DNA of 64,000 nt from contig LVEI03000001.1 in the NCBI GenBank assembly GCA_001595385.3, forward strand, positions 62,001 to 126,000. Direction: 5' to 3'. The notes below the pieces were generated by a model that saw only the letters and a program-made list of their open reading frames with translations, ran no database searches and was not told the origin of the DNA. Every line of letters begins with the position of its first letter. Within the stretch, counting starts at the first letter, position 1. A program made the translations under genes and the position numbers. The DNA is from Deltaproteobacteria bacterium GWC2_55_46. GTDB lineage: Bacteria > Desulfobacterota > GWC2-55-46. Positions 1 through 8,756 of the stretch are shown here, in pieces.

Positions 1-111
1 GCGAGGGAGTTCGTAAACATGATCTCGGCCCAGAGGGGCTTTCAGGCCAACTCAAAGATAATAACCACCACAGATGAGCTCCTCGCCGAGCTTGTGAACC
101 TCAAGCGTTAA
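1..111 (+). CDS. flgE: flagellar hook protein FlgE, C-terminal fragment
   Basis: Only the last 36 codons lie in the window; the start is upstream. The fragment has the C-terminal signature of the FlgE/FlgF/FlgG axial family (an Asn-Met-Ile followed by Ala-Gln-Arg, then a Thr-Thr-x-Asp-Glu stretch) and ends in Leu-Val-Asn-Leu-Lys-Arg, which is typical of hook proteins rather than rod proteins. FlgE subunits polymerise into the hook outside the cell. A strong terminator follows, so this is the last gene of an upstream flagellar operon. FlgE is preferred over FlgG because of this tail and because flgF and flgG occur elsewhere in the window. Confidence 0.8.
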   Translation, partial: AREFVNMISAQRGFQANSKIITTTDELLAELVNLKR

Positions 112-130
112 AGAGGCCAAGTGCAGCAAA

Positions 131-170
131 GGGGCGATGGCTTTGGCCATCGCCCCTTTTTTTTGTTTTT
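131..170 (+). terminator. rho-independent terminator after flgE
   Basis: A perfect 11-bp stem (131-141 with 146-156, GGGGCGATGGC) closes a 4-nt loop. Eight T residues follow directly, then G and more T. It ends the flgE operon. Confidence 0.95.
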
Positions 171-183
171 TTGAAGGGCTGAA

Positions 184-197
184 GTCATATTTCTGAC
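184..197 (+). promoter_or_regulatory. FleQ-box-like dyad upstream of the fliL promoter
   Basis: GTCATATTTCTGAC is a GTCA-N6-TGAC dyad lying 119 nt before the -24 GG of the fliL sigma-54 promoter. A near-identical dyad sits 106 nt before the pseB sigma-54 promoter (30589-30602). The FleQ box of Pseudomonas has the same GTCA-N6-TGAC form. A degenerate copy (GTCATATTATTTTAC) lies at 255-269. Binding by a FleQ-type activator is inference; no such activator gene is in the window. Confidence 0.5.
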
Positions 198-315
198 GCG
201 CCTGCATCCAATCCTTTGACGGGACGTGCTGCCACCACTTTTAAGGCTATTCGCGTCATATTATTTTACTTTTAAATCAAGGTACTTGGCAGGTCAGTAT
301 GGCCTTGCCGGGGAC

Positions 316-331
316 TGGCACGGGTATTGCA
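316..331 (+). promoter_or_regulatory. sigma-54 promoter of the fliL operon
   Basis: TGGCACGGGTATTGCA matches the sigma-54 consensus: GG at 317-318 and GC at 329-330, exactly 10 nt apart, with the usual flanking TGGCAC and TTGCA. It lies about 70 nt before fliL, in the 287-nt gap after the flgE terminator. It probably drives the long fliL-to-fliA run. Confidence 0.85.
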
Positions 332-398
332 AAATCAGTAGGCATTCACAAGTCTGAAGATGGCCGGAGAGACCGGAAAGAATACTTAGGAGGCTCAG

Positions 399-893
399 AT
401 GAGCGCAGAAGAGAAGAAGGAAGAGGTAGCACACCCTCCGAAGAAGGGAAAGGGCCTTCTCATCGCCATAATAGCCGTTGCCGTCTTAGGGTTGGGCGCG
501 GGGGCCTATCTTTTCCTCAACGGAAAGTCTGGTAACGCCGGAGAGCACGGCGCAAAAGAGTCCTCGCATGGCGGTGAAAACGGGGACTCAAAGGCGAGTA
601 TCTTCGCCCTCGAGCCTTTCATCGTGAACCTCCAGGACAACTCCGGCACAAGGTACCTTAAGCTCACCGTGAACCTTGAGCTTCCTCCCGGTTCATCGAC
701 CGTCGAGCTTACGGGCCTTGCAACTCAGATAAGGGACTCTCTCATCATACTCTTGAGCAGCAAGAGCTATACGGATATAGGCACTGTAGAAGGCAAGTAC
801 CAGATGAGGGACGAGATAGTGGCCAGGGTCAACCAGTACCTGGCCAAGGATAAGGTAAAGACCGCCTATTTTACTGAATTCGTGATCCAGTAA
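399..893 (+). CDS. fliL: flagellar basal body-associated protein FliL
   Basis: This 164-aa inner-membrane protein has a Lys-rich cytoplasmic N-terminus (1-19), one transmembrane helix (about 20-40), a Gly/His-rich linker and a periplasmic FliL domain (about 65-164) with the conserved Leu-Glu-Pro-Phe-x-Val-Asn-Leu start. FliL is known to surround or stabilise the stator at the basal body. The ATG follows a good AGGAGG. It is the first gene of the operon and lies just before fliM, the usual order. Confidence 0.93.
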   Translation: MSAEEKKEEVAHPPKKGKGLLIAIIAVAVLGLGAGAYLFLNGKSGNAGEHGAKESSHGGENGDSKASIFALEPFIVNLQDNSGTRYLKLTVNLELPPGSSTVELTGLATQIRDSLIILLSSKSYTDIGTVEGKYQMRDEIVARVNQYLAKDKVKTAYFTEFVIQ

Positions 894-903
894 AGGGACC
901 GAC

Positions 904-1896
904 ATGGCAGAGCAGATACTTACACAGGTAGAGGTAGACGCGCTCTTAAGGGGCCTTTCAAACGGCGATATAAAGACCGAGGCTGAAAGGCAGGAGGAAG
1001 GTGAGACCGGAGATGTCCGTTCCTATGACTTCGCCAATCAGGAGAAGGTCATACGCGGCAAGCTCCCGGCCCTTGAGATGATAAACGAGAAGTTCAGCAG
1101 GGCTGCGAGGATACCGCTATTTAACGTGATGAGAAAGACCGTGGACATAAGCCCGGATAGCACCAAGACCCTCAAATACGAGGAGTTCCTGAGAAATTTG
1201 CAGGTGCCGTCGAGCCTGAACGTCTTCCAGCTCATGCCGTTCAGGGGGCAGGGCGTTTTAAGCATCGACCCGAGCCTTGTCTTTCTCATAGTGGACAGCT
1301 ACTTCGGCGGCGACGGAAGGTTCCATAACAGGATCGAGGGCAGGGACTTCACCAACGTCGAGCAGGCGGTCGTGAAAAAGATAGTGGAGGTCATATTCCA
1401 CGAGATGTGCGCTGTCTGGAAGGCGGTACACCCGGTGGAGTTCAAGCCGCTCAGGTCTGAGATGAACCCGCAGTTCGTGAATATCGTCGCACCCTCTGAG
1501 CACGTCATGGTCTCGACCTTCAGGATGGAGATAGAGGCGATCTCCGGCAACTTCTTCATCTGCATACCCTATTCCACGCTCGAGCCGATAAAAGACAAGC
1601 TCCTCGGCTCGCACAGGATAGACAGCTCAGAGGTAGACGTGAAATGGACGGAGAACCTCAAGTCGCAGTTCGCAGGCGTTACTCTCGCGCTTTCCGGCGA
1701 GATAGGGAGGGCGGAGATAAGCATAACGGACCTTCTGAGCCTCAAGGCGGGGGACGTGATACAGCTGGACAGGAAGGTAAAGGACCTGCTGGACGTACAC
1801 GTGGAGGATCTGCCTAAGTTCCTGGCAAGACCAGGCGTCATGGACAACAATTACGCCCTCAAGATGATGGAATCATCCAATGGAGAAAGGAGTTAG
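904..1896 (+). CDS. fliM: flagellar motor switch protein FliM
   Basis: FliM is the middle ring protein of the C-ring; it binds phospho-CheY and sets rotation direction. The 330-aa length is normal. Residues 6-15 (Leu-Thr-Gln-Val-Glu-Val-Asp-Ala-Leu-Leu) form the CheY-binding N-terminal motif. A CheC-like middle domain follows (about 45-230), then a C-terminal SpoA domain that pairs with FliN. It lies 10 nt after fliL and directly before fliN. Confidence 0.97.
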   Translation: MAEQILTQVEVDALLRGLSNGDIKTEAERQEEGETGDVRSYDFANQEKVIRGKLPALEMINEKFSRAARIPLFNVMRKTVDISPDSTKTLKYEEFLRNLQVPSSLNVFQLMPFRGQGVLSIDPSLVFLIVDSYFGGDGRFHNRIEGRDFTNVEQAVVKKIVEVIFHEMCAVWKAVHPVEFKPLRSEMNPQFVNIVAPSEHVMVSTFRMEIEAISGNFFICIPYSTLEPIKDKLLGSHRIDSSEVDVKWTENLKSQFAGVTLALSGEIGRAEISITDLLSLKAGDVIQLDRKVKDLLDVHVEDLPKFLARPGVMDNNYALKMMESSNGERS

Positions 1897-1899
1897 GTG

Positions 1900-2325
1900 A
1901 TGAGCGAGAACGAGCAGGGGACTACGAACGGCGCGATGGACGACCAGTGGAGCACTGCCTTCGAGGAGGCAAAGCAGGCGCAGCCGGCGCCGCAGCCTAA
2001 AAAGAACGAGGTCGAGGCGAGGCCGGCGAGCTTCGGAAATCTCAAGCATGAAAACAACGGGAGCATCACGAACATGGAAATGCTCCTGGACATACCTCTT
2101 ACAGTCGCGGTTGAGATAGGCAGGACGAGGATGCTCGTGAAGGACCTCCTCCAGCTGGGACAGGGGGCGGTGGTCGAGCTTGAAAAGCTGGCTGGAGAGC
2201 CGATGGAGATACTCGTTAACGGCAGGCTCATCGCGAGGGGCGAGGCCGTGGTGGTAAATGACAAGTTCGGAGTGAAGCTTACGGACATCGTGAGCCAGAG
2301 CGAAAGGCTGAACAGGCTGAAATGA
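1900..2325 (+). CDS. fliN: flagellar motor switch protein FliN
   Basis: This C-ring protein binds FliM through its SpoA domain and docks the export ATPase complex. It has 141 aa: about 55 variable N-terminal residues, then a SpoA domain with the typical Leu-Asp-Ile-Pro-Leu-Thr-Val start and the Leu-Val-Asn-Gly-like segment near the middle. The ATG at 1900 is preferred to the GTG at 1897 because it is better spaced from AGGAG. It overlaps fliO by 4 nt. Confidence 0.96.
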   Translation: MSENEQGTTNGAMDDQWSTAFEEAKQAQPAPQPKKNEVEARPASFGNLKHENNGSITNMEMLLDIPLTVAVEIGRTRMLVKDLLQLGQGAVVELEKLAGEPMEILVNGRLIARGEAVVVNDKFGVKLTDIVSQSERLNRLK

Positions 2326-2672
2326 ACGACTCTTACATGTATCTTCTCGTAAAATCGATCCTGACGCTCGTTTTCATCCTCGGCCTCCTCGGGGTGGCCC
2401 TCTACGCCCTCAAGCGTTTTATGAAGGGGCAGGCAAAGGGCAAAAACGGAGCTGCCGCCGACCCGATAAGGGTCGTTGCCACGTCGTTTCTCGGCCCGAA
2501 GAAGAACATAGCCGTTGTAGAGGTTGCGGGAGAGATGCTCGTCCTCGGGCTTACCCCGACGTCGATAACCTTCCTTTCAAGGGTCGAAGGGACAGAAGCT
2601 GTAGAGGAGCTCAGGAAGCTCAAGGACTCGAAACGCAGGCCTTTTTTAAGCATCCTTCAGGGGGGCCTTTAG
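2322..2672 (+). CDS. fliO: flagellar biosynthetic protein FliO
   Basis: FliO is a small membrane protein that helps FliP assemble into the export gate. It has 116 aa, one N-terminal transmembrane helix (about 7-28) and a short basic cytoplasmic domain. The family is poorly conserved, so the call rests on size, topology and position between fliN (ATGA overlap) and fliP. Confidence 0.88.
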   Translation: MNDSYMYLLVKSILTLVFILGLLGVALYALKRFMKGQAKGKNGAAADPIRVVATSFLGPKKNIAVVEVAGEMLVLGLTPTSITFLSRVEGTEAVEELRKLKDSKRRPFLSILQGGL

Positions 2673-2681
2673 GTGGTTCTG

Positions 2682-3449
2682 ATGAAAAGAACGGCGCTGA
2701 TATTATTATCTATAGCCCTCTCACTCGTCGCCTCCTCTGGCGCGGTCTTTGCGGCTGACCAGGTTGGCCCGGTTGGCCTTCCGAACGTAAGTCTCACGCT
2801 TGGCGGCGCAAACTCACCTCAGGGGCTTGCCACGGCGATACAGATAATATTGCTTCTTACGGTCTTGACACTCGCCCCTGCCATATTATTGATGATGACG
2901 TCTTTCACGAGGCTTATAGTCGTATTCTCTCTTCTGAGGCAGGCACTTGGCGTCCAGCAGGCCCCTCCGAACCAGGTGCTTGTAGGGCTCGCCCTCTTCC
3001 TTACTTTTTTCATAATGTCGCCGGCGCTCACCAATATAAACGAGACAGCGCTCAAGCCGTACATGCAGGGGACGATCTCCCAGGAGGCCGCCTTCACCGG
3101 GGCGATAAAGCCTCTTCGCGATTTCATGCTCAAGAACACCAGGGAAAAGGATATGGAGCTTTTCCTGAGGCTTTCAAAGGCCGAGACCCCGAAAACGAAG
3201 GAAGAGATACCGACGCTCGCCCTTATACCGGCGTTCGTCACAAGCGAGCTGAAGACGGCCTTCCAGATAGGCTTTCTCATCTACCTGCCGTTCCTCGTAA
3301 TAGACATGGTCGTCGCCAGCGTCCTCATGTCGATGGGCATGATGATGCTGCCGCCGGTCATGGTGTCGATGCCCTTTAAGCTGATGCTCTTCGTGCTTGT
3401 GGACGGCTGGTACCTGCTGGTCGGCTCTCTCGTGCAGAGCTTCGGATAG
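2682..3449 (+). CDS. fliP: flagellar export gate protein FliP
   Basis: FliP forms the core of the type III export gate with FliQ and FliR. The ATG at 2682 gives 255 aa beginning with a cleavable-type signal peptide (about 1-25), as is usual for FliP. It is followed by conserved membrane segments, including the Leu-Met-Met-Thr-Ser-Phe-x-Arg motif near residue 70. A GTG at 2673 is in frame but less well placed relative to AGGTGG. The fliOPQR order is intact. Confidence 0.96.
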   Translation: MKRTALILLSIALSLVASSGAVFAADQVGPVGLPNVSLTLGGANSPQGLATAIQIILLLTVLTLAPAILLMMTSFTRLIVVFSLLRQALGVQQAPPNQVLVGLALFLTFFIMSPALTNINETALKPYMQGTISQEAAFTGAIKPLRDFMLKNTREKDMELFLRLSKAETPKTKEEIPTLALIPAFVTSELKTAFQIGFLIYLPFLVIDMVVASVLMSMGMMMLPPVMVSMPFKLMLFVLVDGWYLLVGSLVQSFG

Positions 3450-3460
3450 GAGACGCGCCA

Positions 3461-3730
3461 ATGACCCCTGAATTTGTGACAAGCATAGGCCGGGAAACCG
3501 TAGAGGTGGTTATCATGGTCTCGGCCCCGATACTGTTAGTAGGCATGGCCGTCGGACTGGTGATAAGCATACTCCAGGCTGTCACACAGATACAGGAGAT
3601 GACGCTTTCTTTCGTGCCGAAGCTCATCGCGGTCTTCATCGCGCTTATAGCGCTGGCACCATGGATGATGGAAGTGATGCTCAAGTTCACGAGCGATATA
3701 TTCACCAACATACCCAACTACATAAGGTAA
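3461..3730 (+). CDS. fliQ: flagellar export gate protein FliQ
   Basis: FliQ is the 89-aa export-gate subunit with two transmembrane helices (about 17-38 and 50-72). Family features include the Gln-Ala-x-Thr-Gln-Ile-Gln-Glu segment between the helices and the following Leu-Thr/Ser-Phe-Val-Pro-Lys. A GGAG stands before the ATG. It ends directly against fliR. Confidence 0.96.
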   Translation: MTPEFVTSIGRETVEVVIMVSAPILLVGMAVGLVISILQAVTQIQEMTLSFVPKLIAVFIALIALAPWMMEVMLKFTSDIFTNIPNYIR

Positions 3731-4501
3731 ATGGACATAGCACAGTACATATTGGCTAATTACTCGACCTTCCTTTTCGTGCTCGTCAGGACCGGGTCGA
3801 TCCTCATGGCAGCGCCGATATTCGGCGCGGTAAACGTGCCGATGCAGATAAAGCTCGGCCTCACCATGCTGATAGCGGTCCTGCTTACGCCGCTTACGCC
3901 TCAGGTCCCCTTGCCCCAGTCGGCCTTTGCACTGGCCGCGTCTGTCGGGGGCGAGGTCCTTATCGGAATAACCATTGGACTTGCCATCAGGTTCGTCCTG
4001 AGCGGCATAGAGTTCGCCGGGCAGGTCGCCGGTTTCCAGATGGGCATCGGCATGGCGACCGTCTACGACCCGCTACACGGCTCGCAAGTAACGGTCCTTG
4101 GAAAATTCCTCAGCATACTCACGCTCCTCATATTCCTCAGCGTAAACGGACACCTGATGGTCATAATGGCCCTTAAGAAGAGCTTTGACGCGATCCCCCC
4201 GTACGGCTTTAATTTTTCAGGCGAGCTTATGGATGGCTTCCTGGCCTTCTCGCGGGAGATATTCGTCCTTGCCTTCAAGTTCTCCGCGCCGGTGGTGGCC
4301 ATATTGATATTCGTGAACGTGGCCCTCGGCATAATGGCGCGCACAGTCCCGCAGATAAACATGTTCGTCATAGGTTTCGCGATAACGATATTCGTCGGTT
4401 TTCTGATGATAGCCATGTCATTGCCGGTCTTCGAGACGGCGGTTACCGCGGTCTTCGACCAGATGTGGCAGGGTGTCTTTAACCTCATGAGGGTGATGTA
4501 A
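3731..4501 (+). CDS. fliR: flagellar export gate protein FliR
   Basis: FliR is the last subunit of the export-gate core, 256 aa with about six transmembrane helices. It begins with no gap after fliQ, using an AAGG inside the fliQ end as ribosome-binding site. Its stop overlaps the flhB start by one base, so translation of the three gate genes and flhB is probably coupled. Confidence 0.95.
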   Translation: MDIAQYILANYSTFLFVLVRTGSILMAAPIFGAVNVPMQIKLGLTMLIAVLLTPLTPQVPLPQSAFALAASVGGEVLIGITIGLAIRFVLSGIEFAGQVAGFQMGIGMATVYDPLHGSQVTVLGKFLSILTLLIFLSVNGHLMVIMALKKSFDAIPPYGFNFSGELMDGFLAFSREIFVLAFKFSAPVVAILIFVNVALGIMARTVPQINMFVIGFAITIFVGFLMIAMSLPVFETAVTAVFDQMWQGVFNLMRVM

Positions 4502-5565
4502 TGGCTGAGGAACAGGGCCAGGAACGCACAGAACAAGCTACATCGCGAAGGCGCGAACAGGCGCGCGAGGAAGGCAATTTCCCCACATCGCGAGAGGTAA
4601 GCACGCTTTTCATGGTCGCCGGCGGGGTGGCGGTCCTCTACTTCTCCTCGACCTGGATGTACTCAGGTGTGGCCGATGTCATGAGGAAGTACTTCCATGT
4701 CTTCAAGGGCGAGCTCGGCATAAAGGAGCTCGACACGATATTCAAGGACCTCTCATGGAGCTTCCTCGTGATAATAGCGCCGGCCCTGGCGATACCGTTC
4801 CTCGGAGCGCTGTCCTACGTCCTCCAGACCGGCTTCAACCTCACGTCAAAGCCGCTCGCGCCTGACTTCAACAAGATCAATCCGCTTGCCGGGATCAAAA
4901 AGTTCTTCTCCATAAACTCGCTCGCCGAGCTTGTGAAATCGGTCCTCAAAGTGAGCGTTCTCTCTTACGTCGTCTACTCCTGCGTAAAGCAGGAATGGCA
5001 GACGATGCCCATGCTCATCGACATGGACGCCGCGCCGTCCGTCCTGTACGTAGGACAGACCACCTTCAAGATAATGCTCAGGACCGTATGGGTCATCGCG
5101 GCCATAGCGGTCATAGATTACGCCTTCCAGAGGTGGCACTTCGAGAAGGGCTTGAGGATGACCAGGGAAGAGATCAGGGAAGAGCACAAGGATACCGAGG
5201 GAGACCCGGTTGTCAAGGCCAGGATCAGGTCCTTGCAGAGGGATATGGCCAGGAAGAGGATGATGCAGGACGTGCCAAAGGCGGACGTCATCCTCACCAA
5301 CCCGACCCACCTGGCTGTCGCCCTTAAATATGACAGGACAAAGGGGAACGCGCCGGTGGTGGTGGCAAAGGGCGCGGGCCTTGTAGCCGAGAAGATCAGG
5401 GAGATCGCGAAAAAGCACGGCGTGCCGGTCCTTGAGAACAAGCCCCTCGCCAGAGGCCTCTTTAAGAGCGTGAAGATAGGGATGGAGATACCGGCGAGCA
5501 TGTACAAGGCCGTTGCCGAGGTGCTCGCGTACGTCTACAGACTGAAATCGAAGGCGAGGAGATAA
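4501..5565 (+). CDS. flhB: flagellar export switch protein FlhB
   Basis: FlhB switches export from rod/hook substrates to filament substrates. It has 354 aa, with four transmembrane helices in the first 210 residues and a cytoplasmic domain. The autocleavage motif Asn-Pro-Thr-His is at 267-270, almost the same place as in Salmonella, so self-cleavage and the switch should work normally. It overlaps fliR by one base and precedes flhA. Confidence 0.97.
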   Translation: MAEEQGQERTEQATSRRREQAREEGNFPTSREVSTLFMVAGGVAVLYFSSTWMYSGVADVMRKYFHVFKGELGIKELDTIFKDLSWSFLVIIAPALAIPFLGALSYVLQTGFNLTSKPLAPDFNKINPLAGIKKFFSINSLAELVKSVLKVSVLSYVVYSCVKQEWQTMPMLIDMDAAPSVLYVGQTTFKIMLRTVWVIAAIAVIDYAFQRWHFEKGLRMTREEIREEHKDTEGDPVVKARIRSLQRDMARKRMMQDVPKADVILTNPTHLAVALKYDRTKGNAPVVVAKGAGLVAEKIREIAKKHGVPVLENKPLARGLFKSVKIGMEIPASMYKAVAEVLAYVYRLKSKARR

Positions 5566-5574
5566 GGAGTGGCC

Positions 5575-7650
5575 ATGGCTGGACTGACAGACACAGCTAA
5601 CTGGAAAAAAAGGGCGGACCTCATGCTGCCGCTGGGCATCGTGGGCATCATCTTCGTGATGATCCTTCCGGTGCCGCCACTGGCCCTCGACCTTTTCCTT
5701 ACCTTCAACATAACGGCGGCGATAATAATACTGCTTGTGGCGGTCTACGTAAAAAAGCCGCTTGATTTTTCGACCTTCCCGGTACTGCTTCTTGTCACGA
5801 CGCTCTTCAGGCTCTCGCTCAACGTCGCGTCCACGAGGATCATCCTCCTCCACGGGGCTGACGGCCCGGAGGCCGCGGGCCAGGTCATAAAATCCTTCGG
5901 TAACTTCGTCGTCGGCGGCAATTACGCCGTCGGCTTCATAGTCTTCGCCATACTCGTCATCATCAACTTCGTCGTCATCACAAAGGGCGCCGGGCGCATA
6001 GCCGAGGTGGCCGCGAGGTTTACGCTCGACGCGATGCCCGGCAAGCAGATGGCGATAGACGCCGACCTGAACGCGGGCCTCATAGGTGACGACGAGGCCA
6101 GGCGGAGGAGGAAGGAAGTCTCGCTCGAAGCCGACTTCTACGGGGCCATGGACGGCGCAAGCAAATTCGTAAGGGGAGACGCCGTGGCCGGCATCCTCAT
6201 CACGGTGATAAATATAGTCGGCGGCCTCATCATCGGTGTAGCCCAGCAGGGCCTTCCGGTAGGCGAAGCCGCCAAGGTCTATACGCTCCTTACCGTCGGC
6301 GACGGGCTTGTAGCCCAGATACCCGCGCTCATCATCTCTACCGCTGCCGGTATCGTCGTATCGAACGTCAACTCGGAGGCTGGCTTAAGCGACAGCATCG
6401 GAAAGCAGTTCCTGTTTTCTCCCAAGCCTTTGCTCATCGCCTCCGCCATACTCTTCGTCTTCGGTCTCATACCCGGACTGCCGCACATAGCCTTCCTCAC
6501 GTTCTCGATCGTGACAGGCGCGGTGGGCTACATCGTCTACAAGACCGCCGAGGACAGAAAGGCCGAGGAGCTCGAACAGGAGAAGGCCGCTGCCAGGCCC
6601 GCCGCGAAGAAAGAGGCGGTGGACGAGGTACCGCTTATAGATACCTTGAGCCTCGAGGTCGGCTACAGGCTCATCCCGCTTGTCGATTCCTCCGAGGGTG
6701 GAGAGCTCCTTGAGAGGGTGAAGGCCATAAGGAGGCAGTTCGCCGAGGAGATGGGCATCATGGTGCCGGCTGTCCATATAAAGGACAACCTGCAGCTTAA
6801 GCCCGCTGAGTACCTCTTCCTCGTCAAGGGCGTAGAGGTCGCGAGGGGCGAGCTCCTTGCTGGCCATTCCCTCGCTATAGACCCGGGTAACGCACAGCCG
6901 GGTCTCGACGGCGTGCCTACCACCGACCCGGCCTTCGGCCTGCCGTCGATCTGGGTGCCTGACGCGCAGCTTGAAAAGGCGCAGCTCATGGGCTACACGG
7001 TCGTGAACCATTCCGCTGTAATAGCCACGCACGTTACAGAGGTCATAAGGGGCCACGCCAACGAGATACTTGGCCGCCAGGAGGTTCAGGTGCTTATCGA
7101 CAGGGTGGCGAAGACCCATCCCAAGGTGGTCGAAGAGCTTGTCCCGGGCATGCTGAGCCTCGGAGGCGTGCAGAAGGTCCTGCAGAACCTCTTGAAGGAG
7201 AGGGTCTCTATAAGGGACCTGCAGACCATACTGGAGACCCTTGCCGATTACGCGTCGATCACTAAAGATACAGACCTCCTCACAGAGTACGTGAGGATGG
7301 GGCTCGCGAGGCAGATAACCAAGAGCCACATCTCATCTGACTACACTATCCAGGCGATAGCCTTGAGCAACGATATCGAGGACGCGATAGTGAAATCCGT
7401 GCACGAGACCCCCCAGGGCTCCTTCTTGACGATCGAGCCCGGGCTCGCGCAGAGGATACTCGGGAAGGTCAAGGAGGGGCTTGAGGAGGCAATGTCAAAG
7501 GGGCACCAGCCAGTGCTCCTTGTTTCGCACCAGACGAGAAGGTTCGTCAGGAGGCTCACCGAGAGGGTCTTTCCGGCGGTGACCATCCTTTCTCACAATG
7601 AGATATCAAGTAACGCACGGGTACAGACACTAAAGGTGGTGAGGTTATAG
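5575..7650 (+). CDS. flhA: flagellar export protein FlhA
   Basis: FlhA is the nonameric export-gate protein that receives substrates and chaperones. It has 691 aa: about eight transmembrane helices in the first 320 residues, the conserved cytoplasmic FHIPEP loop (region 140-205), then a linker and the FlhA-C domain. The ATG at 5575 lies 5 nt after GGAG; the upstream GTG at 5569 would overlap that site. It is two bases before flhF. Confidence 0.97.
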   Translation: MAGLTDTANWKKRADLMLPLGIVGIIFVMILPVPPLALDLFLTFNITAAIIILLVAVYVKKPLDFSTFPVLLLVTTLFRLSLNVASTRIILLHGADGPEAAGQVIKSFGNFVVGGNYAVGFIVFAILVIINFVVITKGAGRIAEVAARFTLDAMPGKQMAIDADLNAGLIGDDEARRRRKEVSLEADFYGAMDGASKFVRGDAVAGILITVINIVGGLIIGVAQQGLPVGEAAKVYTLLTVGDGLVAQIPALIISTAAGIVVSNVNSEAGLSDSIGKQFLFSPKPLLIASAILFVFGLIPGLPHIAFLTFSIVTGAVGYIVYKTAEDRKAEELEQEKAAARPAAKKEAVDEVPLIDTLSLEVGYRLIPLVDSSEGGELLERVKAIRRQFAEEMGIMVPAVHIKDNLQLKPAEYLFLVKGVEVARGELLAGHSLAIDPGNAQPGLDGVPTTDPAFGLPSIWVPDAQLEKAQLMGYTVVNHSAVIATHVTEVIRGHANEILGRQEVQVLIDRVAKTHPKVVEELVPGMLSLGGVQKVLQNLLKERVSIRDLQTILETLADYASITKDTDLLTEYVRMGLARQITKSHISSDYTIQAIALSNDIEDAIVKSVHETPQGSFLTIEPGLAQRILGKVKEGLEEAMSKGHQPVLLVSHQTRRFVRRLTERVFPAVTILSHNEISSNARVQTLKVVRL

Positions 7651-7651
7651 C

Positions 7652-8746
7652 ATGCGGATCAAACGGTTTACAGCCTCTTCAGTCAGGGAAGCGATAAAGG
7701 ACGTAAAGGCCGAGTTCGGGGAGAACGCCCTGATACTGAGCACCAAGCGGCTCGGGGCTGGGATGCATGAGGTGGTCGCAGCCATAGATTATGACCTGAC
7801 AAATCCGATAAGCCTGGACCTTGATGATAGAAGAAGCAGGCAAACGGCTCCCGTCCAGGAAAGGAATACCGGGACGCTTGCCCCCCAGGTCGATGACTTA
7901 AGGAAGGAGATCAAGGAGCTAAAGGAACTTAAGAAGCTCTGTATGGCGATGGTCTCCAGCTCCGGGAGCCCGGTCTCAGATATCTTCAACAGGCTTGAGG
8001 AGAACCTGGCGGCAGGCGGCGTGGACAGGCGCCTTGCCAGGAAGATACTGATGAACACCTTAAGCGGCGTGACCAAGGAGAAGGCCGCTGACATAGTCTA
8101 CCTGAAGTCGTGCATAAGGAAGAAGGTCTATGAAAGGATCGCTGTCGCCGACCCGCTCGCCGGTAAAGGTGTTGTCGCCTTTGTAGGCGCCGCGGGCGTC
8201 GGGAAGACCACGACTATCGCAAAGCTTACGGCGGTGAACGCGCTCAGGAAGAAGAGGCGGACGGCTCTCATTACGATGGACACATACAGGATAGCGGCCG
8301 CCGAGCAGCTCAAGGTCTACGGCAAGCTCATGGGCGTGCCTGTGGAGGTCGCCAGGGACCTTAACGAGCTCAGGGGCTGCATCAAAAATCATGATGACAA
8401 GGAGCTTATCCTCATCGACACGGCCGGAAGGAGCCAGAGAGATTCATCCGGCATGAACGAGCTCAAGGCCATGTCAGCCGCGGCCCCTGAGGTGAAGTTC
8501 AACCTGGTGCTTAATTCGCAGACAAGGGACGAGGCCCTTTACGAAGCCATAAAGGGGTTCGGCGCGCTTCCCATCGACTCGCTTACGTTCACGAGGCTGG
8601 ACGAAGGCACGGTCCACGGGCCTATATTGAATGCCATGGTACTGGCCAAGAAGCCTGTCGCGTACCTTTCAACGGGAGCGCGCGTGCCGGAGGACATAGA
8701 AGCAGCCTCAAGGGAACGGCTCATGCAATTCATAATGCCGAATTAA
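7652..8746 (+). CDS. flhF: flagellar GTPase FlhF
   Basis: This SRP-type GTPase sets the place of flagellar assembly, usually a pole. In its 364 aa, an N-terminal B domain precedes the NG GTPase. The P-loop Gly-Ala-Ala-Gly-Val-Gly-Lys-Thr is at 179-187, followed by Asp-Thr-Ala-Gly-Arg and Thr-Arg-Leu-Asp-Glu. It is paired with flhG, which normally stimulates its GTPase. A polar flagellum is inferred. Confidence 0.95.
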   Translation: MRIKRFTASSVREAIKDVKAEFGENALILSTKRLGAGMHEVVAAIDYDLTNPISLDLDDRRSRQTAPVQERNTGTLAPQVDDLRKEIKELKELKKLCMAMVSSSGSPVSDIFNRLEENLAAGGVDRRLARKILMNTLSGVTKEKAADIVYLKSCIRKKVYERIAVADPLAGKGVVAFVGAAGVGKTTTIAKLTAVNALRKKRRTALITMDTYRIAAAEQLKVYGKLMGVPVEVARDLNELRGCIKNHDDKELILIDTAGRSQRDSSGMNELKAMSAAAPEVKFNLVLNSQTRDEALYEAIKGFGALPIDSLTFTRLDEGTVHGPILNAMVLAKKPVAYLSTGARVPEDIEAASRERLMQFIMPN

Positions 8747-8756
8747 GGAGAAGGGA

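Noticed and set aside
299-535. Open frame of 78 codons ahead of and overlapping fliL
   Set aside because: It contains the sigma-54 promoter of fliL and overlaps fliL in another frame; the protein looks like random Arg/Gly-rich translation.
4846-5853. Long minus-strand frame (335 codons) opposite flhB and flhA
   Set aside because: It lies wholly opposite conserved flagellar genes and encodes a His/Arg/Asp-rich sequence typical of antisense frames in GC-rich DNA.
6385-7329. Long minus-strand frame (314 codons) opposite flhA
   Set aside because: Antisense shadow with no domain and no ribosome site in context.
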